Shown: piece by piece, positions 56,101 through 64,000 of the stretch | How the letters are laid out: each line of letters opens with the position of its first letter | Numbering within the stretch: the stretch's first letter is position 1 | Assembly: GCA_020650975.1 (NCBI GenBank) | Contig: JAIPMN010019654.1 | Location: 1 to 64,000, forward strand | Reading direction: 5' to 3' | DNA from: Apostichopus californicus | Lineage: Eukaryota; Echinodermata; Holothuroidea; Aspidochirotida; Stichopodidae | DNA: 64,000 nucleotides | Notes under the pieces: generated by a model | The model's input: the letters and a program-made list of their open reading frames with translations, nothing else | What the model was told of the DNA's origin: nothing | The model's database searches: none | Program-made: the position numbers and the translations under genes

Positions 56101-58177
56101 AATGAACACCTAAATGTACCGGAACCAAGAGAAGGTCCTTGGAAAATACATCCACTCTTTTCGTCCACCGACGGAGTGAGGTGTAACCATCTTTCATCAG
56201 TTTTGGGTAAAAGAATGTGTTGAAAGTGTGAACTTTTGGCAGATTCTGCAAGCAAAATGAGAAATATTTAAATGGTCACATCAGTCAAGATTTTACTCAC
56301 ACTTCTGGTTCAGTGCCCAAAAATTCCTCCAAACACTAGGGTGAGCCTCTGAGAATTGGTGTGATCTGTGATTGGCCGAACTCAAGATTAGGTTCATTCA
56401 ACTTTCAATCTTTGAAATGACCTTTTTCAAAAGCAACCCCTACAACATGAAATCATCTCATTCTTCAAAGATAAGCCTTGCTAGATTTGCATTTGATACG
56501 GTCAGAATAATTTATTACCGTAAGAGAAATTGCAGATTGTTCATTACACCAATTTTCCCCATTAATTTTCCATTTTCTTCAAGTACATTTTTTTGAAAAC
56601 AAAAACAGGCATCACCACCGTTCTCCTCATCCTTACACTCTTTTGTCCTAATTAGAGATTTTATATAACTACAGATGATGTCAACAGTCCCCATGTTGAG
56701 GAAATGACCAAGATATAAAAAAATAAAAAAATGTTCTCAATAACGAAAGTGACAGCAAAATTATCAAATCAAATTGCTGGATAGCAACGTTTATTATAAA
56801 GCTACTTACCTTGTTGCTCTCACTTCTTTCTGCTAACATACTGAAGAAAAAGTTGACAACCTGTCAAAAGGAGAGACAGCTTGAATGTCACATGTTACGA
56901 TCAAGTATGAGTATCAAGTATCATGATCGGGTGTTAGTATCAAGTATTATTAACATGGTTTCTGTTATTGAGTGTTATTATCAGGTATCTGTATCAAGTG
57001 TTGTCATCGGGTATCCGTATCAAGTGTTACTATTGAGTATAGGTACCAAGTTTGTATCAAGTATGAGTATCAAGTATCATGATCGGGTGTTAGTATTAAG
57101 TATTATTAATATGGTTTCTGTTATCGAGTGTTATTATCAGGTATCCGTATCAAGTGTTGTCATCAGGTATCCCTATCTAGTGTTACTAGTGAGTATAAGT
57201 ACCAAGTTAGTATCATGTATGAGTATCAAGTATAATGAGCGGGTGTAGGTATTTAAGTATTATTAATAAGGTTTTTTATCATCGAGTGTTATGTTTCGGT
57301 ATCCGTATCAAGTGTTATCATTGGGTATCCTTATCAAGTGTTACTATTGAGTATAAGTACCAAGTTAGTATCATGTATGAGTATCAAGTATAACGAGTGG
57401 GTGTTAGTATTAAGTATTATAATTAATGTTTTTTTTAGCGATTGCTATGATCGGGTATCCGTATCAAGTGTTGTCATCGGGTATCCGTATCAAATGTTAC
57501 TATTGAGTATAGGTACCAAGTTAGTATCATGTATGAGTATCAAGTATAATGTGCGGGTGTTAGCATTAAGTATTATTAATAAAGTTTTTTATCGATTGCT
57601 ATTATCGGGTATCCGTATCAAGTGTTGTCATCGGGTATCCATATCAAATGTTACTATTGAGTATAAGTACCAAGTTAGTATCAGGTATTAGTATCAAGTG
57701 TTTTTTGTCCTCGAAGCATTGTCCTTGAATCAGAATGAACGTCTGGCAATACAAACCTGATACAGTTGCTTAGAGTGTCCTACGAGAAACAGTTCAATGT
57801 TCTCAATAACCTACATCATTAACAATATAAATATGCAGGCATTCAATTTATTCCAATATCTTTTATGGCTAAGGTAAAGGTAAAGGTAAAGAAAGGGAGG
57901 GGGCATTTTCTTTGCTCCTTACCTCATCATTTAACCAGTTGAGACCTTTCAACGTTTGGATGTCCCCTCTGGTCAGCTGGATCTTAAACCCTGTGACCAG
58001 TTCCTGACCGGGTGGATTTGGATGGAGGGCTCTGTCGATCTCGTCTTCCATCTCGGGAGTCAATTCCACTAGAGCCTCTTCCTCTTCCACCTCCTCTGGT
58101 TCCAAATCGGGCTCCAAGAGAGGAAACTCTTTCTCGACATCGTGGATGGAAATTTCTTTCTCTATTAAAGCCTTTGC
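53145..58177 (-). CDS. SENP1: SENP catalytic (C48 peptidase) domain exons
   Basis: Exon 57923-58177 has an acidic linker ([14 protein letters not shown]) and then the domain start ITRKDIQTL-like [18 protein letters not shown]. The core continues with FNTFFYPKL and [20 protein letters not shown]. Catalytic residues are all present: His in GVHWCLA (codon 56102-56104), Asp in VIDFRKK (54887-54889), Gln and Cys in QLNGSDCG (Cys codon 54084-54086). The last exon, 53145-53207, encodes [20 protein letters not shown] and stop, a close match to the human C-terminus. The linker between the Asp and Cys exons ([20 protein letters not shown]) also aligns. The enzyme should be active. Confidence 0.95.
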
Positions 58178-61100
58178 CTGTAGATCACGGTCATCACGAT
58201 TAATTGTAAAATGCATGTTAATTAAACTGAATACTTCATTAAATCAATCAATCATTATCAGAAATATGAATTGATCGATCAATTAAACAATCAGAATAAT
58301 TAATCAATCCTCCTCTCCATCCAACCCAACCTATCTACCTCTACATTTAAACTCTCTCCACTCAGTCCATTGGGTACTGATAAACACTGAGTCCAAAGTG
58401 AAAAGCCGCAGCATCTGCAAAATTCCTGCTCAGCTAAATTGCATCAATTATTAAATAATCAAGGATTATCTCTACAGACCAGGCAGTGGCTATATTGTAA
58501 AACTATGTTATGAATTGATACCATGAAGGATAGATAACATCCTTCTTGGTATATTTATACTATATTAATGATTTTCACAAATAAATACCATGTAGGATAG
58601 ATAACATCATTTTCTGTCTAGCTATACTCGATATGATCTATTAGGTACAATCAATAGACCGTCTACAGTACAGGCTTTTTTTTTTGGCAGTAGTTACTGT
58701 AAACAGTTTCTTAAAAGTTCTCTTTGAGTAAAAATAAATGTCAGATGTTTTCTACATCATCGAGGACAAATAATTCTCACCTTCTCCTCTGCTTTTTGTC
58801 TTTCTAGTTCTTTCTGTAAAGAATAAGAAAGAAAATACAAGTTTTCTCCAAAAGTAACAAAAATTATTACTTGCAGCCACGTTTTCAGTTTGGTACATTT
58901 CCAATGCTACTCAATCATAAGCTCTAAACAAACTCTATAAAAAATTATGCACAGATTTCAAAACATGAATAAAAGGCAAATAAAACGGCAAAGACTTTTC
59001 AAGGTTACATTTTTGTATCAATGATGAATATTTATGAGGTGTCTGGGATCAAATATTTAGAAACCAAACTACCCAAAACTTGTCAGGTCCTATGACATAA
59101 ATACAACCTTTGAAAATTAACACCTCAAACCAAACAGAAGTCTAACTGTGATGGCAAAGATATCCTGATATTAAGCTTCAACACTCCCAACAGGTTTGGG
59201 AGTTAAAATTTGTTAGAATAGAACTACTCCAAGCTTGTCAGGTCCTACAACAATATTTGTTCAATGTTTAAAATTTAAAATTTTTTATAAAACCAAACAG
59301 CATTCTACTCTTTGACAGCAAAGATATACTGATATGAGTTTCGGCTCCCTTAAACAGGTTCCCTTGGTTATTCTTCCTCACATATTGAAATCAAAGAGAG
59401 CCCTCTACAGACACTAAACTTCATCAAAACATGCATTTGTATGGTTACAGATCAATGGCTAAACTATAAAACGATGACCCCTAGAGCCCTAATTACCTGA
59501 CCTGACACACGTTTATATGCATTCTATACATTTAATCTACAACCACTTTACCCTTTTCATACGTGCATTTCTACGCATTAAAACCTGTGGTCACACTAAA
59601 CCATTGTCATCCATGGACACCGTACCATTCTTCTCTAACAGGCATTTGGTGGGCTTTAAGTCTATATGGAAGCACTTAGAAATCATAGTTTGACTGAGAC
59701 CTCACCTTCTTTAAGATGAGTTTGTACGCTTCATTCTGTTCCTCTGCCTTTCTTCTCGATATCCTCACGGACGATTCGAATCGCTCTTTCCTAAAAAATG
59801 AAAAGAAAGGGGGGCGTAACAACGACACAACACCGAGTGCGTCCTTTCGAGCAATGTTATAGTAATCTAACCATCTTAATTTTGCACTTTCAAACTTTTC
59901 TATGACTACCAAAGCGTTTACTTATAGGCAAGATCTGCTCCATGATAAAGTTCAGACAGCTGTACAGATATAAAATTGTTTCACTGAAGCGACGATTGTT
60001 CCATACAAATGCTAGGAAAGCATTTCTGCCAACACCAAAAATGTAAAATATGAATGGGGCTTCCAAAACCACAAACGATATTAACAGAGGGCACTGTCAT
60101 ATCGGTCCTTGATAGTTCCAGGAAACTTGAGAAAGCTGTTCCTACGAGCTTTAGTGCTGTCGACAATGAATGCCCAGCAGTAGCGTACAATGAGTAGATT
60201 ACCAGAAGTATATACAAGTTGATTCTTTGATTAACGGTAGAAGAGATCCTTCTCAACATGTAGGATACTAACTCGTCAAAAATATCATGTTGAAAAACGT
60301 TAACATAACTGGTGTTTCGTTCAGCAAGACGGCACAAAGGAAACTATGAGTCAATCATCCAGAGTGTAGGCATAGGGACCCCACATGTTTGACATGCTTG
60401 TGAGCGCTTCAATTGGATTGTGTTACTGGGATTCGGGCGTTTTTGAGCAGTAGAGATCACACACATGAGGACCTATAGGACACTGTCCTCCTCTAGAAGG
60501 CTGGGAAGCCTGATGAAGTGCATACGCTGCATGTCTTGGTGGAGATGCAGCCAAACATGAAATCACAGACAATTTTATAATATTAGCGAAACTTACATCT
60601 CCTCGACCCATGCTAAGTCTACACATGGACTAGAAACATGAAATCACAGCAAACATAGTAAACTTACATTTCCTCGACCCATGCTAAGCCTACACATGGA
60701 CTAGAGACAAGCCCATCCTTGACAGCGTTGACTTTACTGGTTTTCTGTGGACTCATCGGTCTGCTCCTGACCGGGGTTTGTGACCTACTGACAGAGGGCG
60801 ACCTGCTGTTTGTTAAGTCGAAACAGATGGGGGAGATGGCTCTTTTATCTGAACGCAAAGATGAGAAGAAGACATGGATTATTTATAAACAAGGAAATAA
60901 TTCATAGTGAACAGTAAGTTAAAACTATATCAGTGGATATAAATATTGTAGCCTCTAGGGCGGGGCCATCTTCAATTTAAATTCGTAAATGTCCATTGAC
61001 TCATACCAGTTTTAACGGACATGTACCTATTTGAACTTTGCATGTGTGCAAATTTTCCATTGGTAAATGTCAATTTAATATAAGGTATAGGTCAATTCCC

Positions 61101-63670
61101 CATGATCTGCTACATAAAGCCCCACCATAGGCTGGACTAATTCCTGACATTTGAAATGAAAATGCAAATATCATTGTAACTCCTTATTTACCTGTGACAT
61201 TGATGCGACATGCTAAAAGTGCATTATGATATGGACAATGAATTTTGGACCGGCTCATTAACTTGCTGGGGGGGAAATTATCGAACACTATCCTGTGCAT
61301 TTTGGACCTACCTATTTATTTGGCAGGGAGAATTCCTTTTGAACACTAAGCATTTTGGGGGGCTGACTCACTTACTTGGCAAGGTGTATTATTACATTAT
61401 AGACAATGCATTTTGGGTCAACTTATTTATATGGCGGGGGGAGGGGGCGTGGGGAATTACCTTATCAACACAATGCACTTTGTTTGGGCGGACTGACTTA
61501 ACGTCTCACTGACCCCATCAAGCTTTGCTACAGTCTGCTTCACTTATTGGTCTCTTCAACAAAGACCCTGACAAGCCCTCAATAATCACACAAAAGATAA
61601 AAAAAAATTTAAAAAAAATAATTTCTCACCAATATGTTCTGGTGGTTTTGTAACCTTGACTTCAGAGGTTCTGTTTAAGGCTGTCGTCCTATTCATTAAG
61701 AAGGATTCTGTTAGCGTGTTGCTTGCTATAGGAAGGTTCTTCGAACTGCTCAGTTGCTGTAATAGCTCTTGGTACTTCTGTCTGTCGTCGAGGCGGACGC
61801 ACTGAAAGTAAATCAACGGAAAGGCGAGATATATCATGAATTCATACGGACATACCGCTTGAAATAAAATTTGTAAGTCTATGTACTGCATATCAACAAT
61901 CCAAAATGGCAAAATAGTTACACCGAGAAGTACGCAGTAAATAAGTTGCACACAGTAGACAACCGGCAGATTTGCAAACAAAGAGATTTAGTATGTACAC
62001 ATAAATAATGATAAATAAAATATTAACAAAAATATTCCATGTTGTGAAAAGAAAAATATTTCTTAGAAAACATGAAATCCTCTGATTAGTTCAGTATTAA
62101 AATCACTTCTGAAGACGACATTAATGACTCAGAATTGTCGTAATTTGTGATGACATTTAGCCACTGGTCTCTTATGGCAAGCCAATGATGACAACATCAA
62201 AAAATTAAAACATGAGGGAAAAGAAAAACATTTACCTCCTGAATTGTTGATTTTCTATTGGAAGTAGTAGAGTACCTAAGGCTTGTGTTTTGGCTAGGAG
62301 AAGGCTTAATTCGAACCACTGGAAATAACCGGTCATGAATGGTCGATCCGTGAGTTGCTAGAGAGGACGACGCTGACCGTGGCTGCTCTTTCTGAGTCAT
62401 GGAGCTTTCTGGCCTTACTACATGTGACCTGAAAATAACAACAACAACAATAACAAAAAAACCAAAATATCCAGTTATCATATCATTTAATTCCAATTAG
62501 AACAATGGTATTTGAATATAAGTCACAGAAAAGTGATTCCTCCATTAAAGTTTTTTGAGGTGTGCTTCACGGTAAGTGTAGCTGTTGTTTCGTCTCAGCC
62601 GAACTGTCTTTAAAACAAGATTTGATGATATATGCAATTGAAATCATGAGACAATGCTTACCAGATGGGGGTGGGGAGGGGTGGGGGGCTGAAGGTGAGA
62701 GTTGAGTAGTCTAACATACCTGTGCCAGTTTTCGACTCTATTTCTTATAACGGGAAGAACCGGCGAGGCCGCCTGGATGTGGTCGTGGTGATGCCTGTCT
62801 TTCGATGGTGGTTGTCGAATTTTATCCGGCGGCCGATGGCTGTGAAGCGGTCTCCTCGCAAATTCTCTCGAGGAAGGCAGGTTTGGATAAGTGAATGAGT
62901 CTGAGCAAAAAATGACAGAACTTAATGATGATGGTTCCATCTCCAAACATGTTTTCAGGCTCCTTATATGTGTCTTAGAATAAAAATTGTACAAATAATC
63001 TGTTTTTCGCCTTTAATAGGAATCGACCCTACTCTTTTGAGAAATTCTTTTGTCGTTTGTCCGTCCTACCAACCACAGGTTAGTCGATTAAGATTCACAC
63101 AAACGATTAGCGCCATTTTAAGTATACGACTGTAGAATTTTTATCCATCCCAGAATTGGACGCTTACGGCGTCTCTCGGAATGGATGACAGGAGCAAATA
63201 TTCTGCCCAAATTCTTATTAACATATATGCAAAATAGGCTAGGCTAGATAAATGAAGGTTGTTGCAAGCCTCCAATCAAAATGTTGATGTTTGTTTGAAG
63301 GACACAACAGAGTTTTCAGAGGTCTTACAACCTCTCCTGTGACACGATACGTAACAAAGTGAGCGCGGCGGTCGTTAACTTTCTGCTCAGAGAGTATCTC
63401 TGCGAGTACTGGAAGGATTTATACAGCATACAGCACACCGTCAGCCATGGAGAGGTTTGGACAAGAGGGATTTGATGGTGAGGTTTGGACAAGATGGATT
63501 TGATGGTGAGGTTTGGACAAGAGGGATTTGGAAATTTCTGTTACTATCATACCTTGTTTCTGCGATTGCCGAGTTGTTACAGAGGTATTGTTGATTTGGT
63601 GAGTTGGAGCATTCCTAGGATGATCAGAATTGACCTGTATGGCGCTGTTGACGTGACGATTGTTAGGAAG
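53145..63670 (-). CDS. SENP1: SENP1/SENP2-type SUMO protease, N-terminus outside window
   Basis: Cysteine protease that matures SUMO precursors and removes SUMO from targets, mainly at the nucleus and nuclear envelope. Exons in coding order: 63553-63670, 62720-62900, 62236-62428, 61630-61801, 60668-60848, 59706-59790, 58781-58813, 57923-58177, 56810-56860, 56090-56245, 54816-54895, 54021-54195, 53145-53207. All are GT-AG and in phase, 1743 nt, 580 residues plus stop, against 644 in human SENP1; about 60 N-terminal residues are probably further right. The N half is Ser/Arg/Pro-rich and disordered-looking, with conserved patches [13 protein letters not shown] and LAWVEEMKERFES that match SENP1 (YRQLLQM, LWIKEL). 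I favour SENP1 over SENP2 from these patches, with moderate confidence. The first exon listed has a poor polypyrimidine tract, so its start is the least certain. Confidence 0.9.
53335..53395. repeat. TTTATATAGCGC ... AAAGCGCTTTAC repeat tail
   Basis: TTTATATAGCGCATAATTAG followed by CTGCTCAAAGCGCTTTACA, bounded by AATAATAAG on one side and an A-rich region on the other. The GCGC blocks can pair. This resembles the 3' ends of short retroposons in marine invertebrates. It lies in the SENP intron between the last two exons, followed by AT and TAGTAAA simple repeats (53505-53690). Confidence 0.6.
55082..56113. repeat. Tandem array of about 13 units (88 bp) that includes a SENP exon end and splice donor
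   Basis: Units recur at about 88-bp spacing with donor-like blocks near 55090, 55152, 55242, 55306, 55375, 55463, 55551, 55640, 55728, 55817, 55906, 55993 and the genuine one at 56084-56089. Each has, on the + strand, ACTTACTGCTAAGCACCAAT, GAACACC, AACACCATAA, CTTACAATAATCACACCA and ACCACATATAAAA. The last unit overlaps the final 24 bases of exon 56090-56245. On the SENP strand the repeat therefore starts with the codons for GVHWCLA and a GTAAGT donor. Units at 55817, 55906 and 55993 keep a perfect GTAAGT; others are altered. Confidence 0.9.
56890..57715. repeat. Higher-order minisatellite, 156-bp period
   Basis: GTATGAG recurs at 56905, 57061, 57217, 57375 and 57531, a period of 156-158 bp. 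Each large unit is itself made of roughly 20-bp relatives of GTATCAAGTGTTATCATCGG. Because 156 is a multiple of 3, long open frames run through it on the + strand; I regard these as artefacts. It lies in the SENP intron between exons 57923-58177 and 56810-56860. Confidence 0.88.
60591..60712. repeat. 71-bp duplication of a SENP exon end and splice donor
   Basis: The end of exon 60668-60848 and its donor (ACTTACATTTCCTCGACCCA on the + strand, 60662 on) are repeated 71 bases downstream in the sense direction (ACTTACATCTCCTCGACCCA, 60591 on), each followed by TGCTAAG and CTACACATGGACTAGA. The copy carries a second intact GTAAGT. Its flank AAACATGAAATCACAG is repeated again near 60553. Confidence 0.88.
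63447..63530. repeat. Three copies of a 28-bp repeat
   Basis: ATGGTGAGGTTTGGACAAGA followed by GGGATTTG, starting at 63447, 63475 and 63503, in the SENP intron just after the first visible exon. The exon's reading frame runs on into it, which would give a false longer exon. Confidence 0.85.
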
Positions 63671-64000
63671 CTGCGGATCCAAAATTGATCAGAAATGGAA
63701 CAAATAATGTAAAAAAATTATACATACTGAAAGTGGCAAAATGTTACTTAAAATAAATAACAAAACTAATAAGGTAAGGTAACTAATCATACCAATAAGC
63801 AAAATAATTATAGCAGAGTGACAAAATGTTGGTAATGTTGGTAATGTCTAATTACTTGACTTTCTTACTGTATGTGACTCTCCCTGACTACATTAAAATA
63901 GTATCATGCTGGACTAGAAAAGTCAAAATGATAAATTTGGCATACAAGGAAATGGTAGATTAAACCTTGGCACAACTGGACAAAAGATTCCCCACCATGG
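63671..64000. other. SENP1: SENP intron or 5' region at window edge
   Basis: AT-rich sequence with a small GTTGGTAAT repeat near 63830. At the very edge, the - strand reads ATGGTGGGGAATCTTTTGTC and stays open for 12 codons before a stop, with a possible GTTTAA donor. This could be the missing first exon but is too short to support. Confidence 0.3.

Noticed and set aside
55082-56113. Regular 88-bp spacing resembling a CRISPR array
   Set aside because: The whole unit repeats, there are no unique spacers, and the setting is a eukaryotic intron.
56811-57691. Long + strand open frames (145 and 117 codons) with repeating CMSIKYN-like blocks
   Set aside because: They arise because the 156-bp satellite unit is a multiple of three; there is no start, splice or family evidence.
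63900-64000. A possible SENP start codon exon at the right edge
   Set aside because: Only 12 codons, a weak GTTTAA donor and no similarity to SENP N-termini.

Overview
The window is animal nuclear DNA: AT-rich, with genes split by GT-AG introns into short exons whose phases agree across every junction I followed. It also holds tRNA-derived repeats, TTAA-flanked miniature transposons and many tandem arrays. Three genes can be read exon by exon. The proteins stay close to their vertebrate counterparts and the repeats look like those of marine invertebrates. An invertebrate deuterostome, perhaps an echinoderm, is my best guess, but the sequence does not prove it.

Layout. (1) 1-8710, + strand: the 3' part of methylmalonyl-CoA mutase (MMUT), 11 exons, about 459 residues including the whole cobalamin-binding domain; the 5' half lies off the left edge. 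(2) 8711-18991: intergenic DNA plus the probable promoter and first intron of the next gene, with three copies of a roughly 350-bp TTAA-flanked element and one 573-bp foldback element. (3) 18992-50269, + strand: a complete NEK10-type kinase gene, 34 coding exons that sum to 3528 nt (1175 residues, against about 1172 in human): armadillo-like N half, protein kinase domain, coiled coil, Ser-rich linker and a conserved C-terminal block. (4) 50270-53144: convergent intergenic DNA. (5) 53145-63670, - strand: a SENP1/SENP2-type SUMO protease, 13 exons and 580 residues seen, catalytic domain complete; the N-terminus probably lies off the right edge.

The three genes have no shared pathway (mitochondrial propionate breakdown, a ciliary/DNA-damage type NEK kinase, SUMO processing), and I see no operon-like logic. 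NEK10 and SENP are tail to tail.

The most distinctive feature is the introns. They are full of tandem duplications with periods from 20 to over 200 bp, and several duplicate splice sites. The clearest case is an array of about 13 units of roughly 88 bp in the SENP intron. Its repeat unit includes the end of the upstream exon (with the catalytic-histidine codon) and the 5' splice site, so the true donor is followed by a row of decoys. Also notable are a tandem array of tRNA-like units in a NEK10 intron, a dispersed palindromic motif resembling a hammerhead core, a strong 24-bp-arm hairpin, and an unrecognised 173-codon ORF antisense in a NEK10 intron. I found no clear new enzyme system; the strongest leads are these structural ones.
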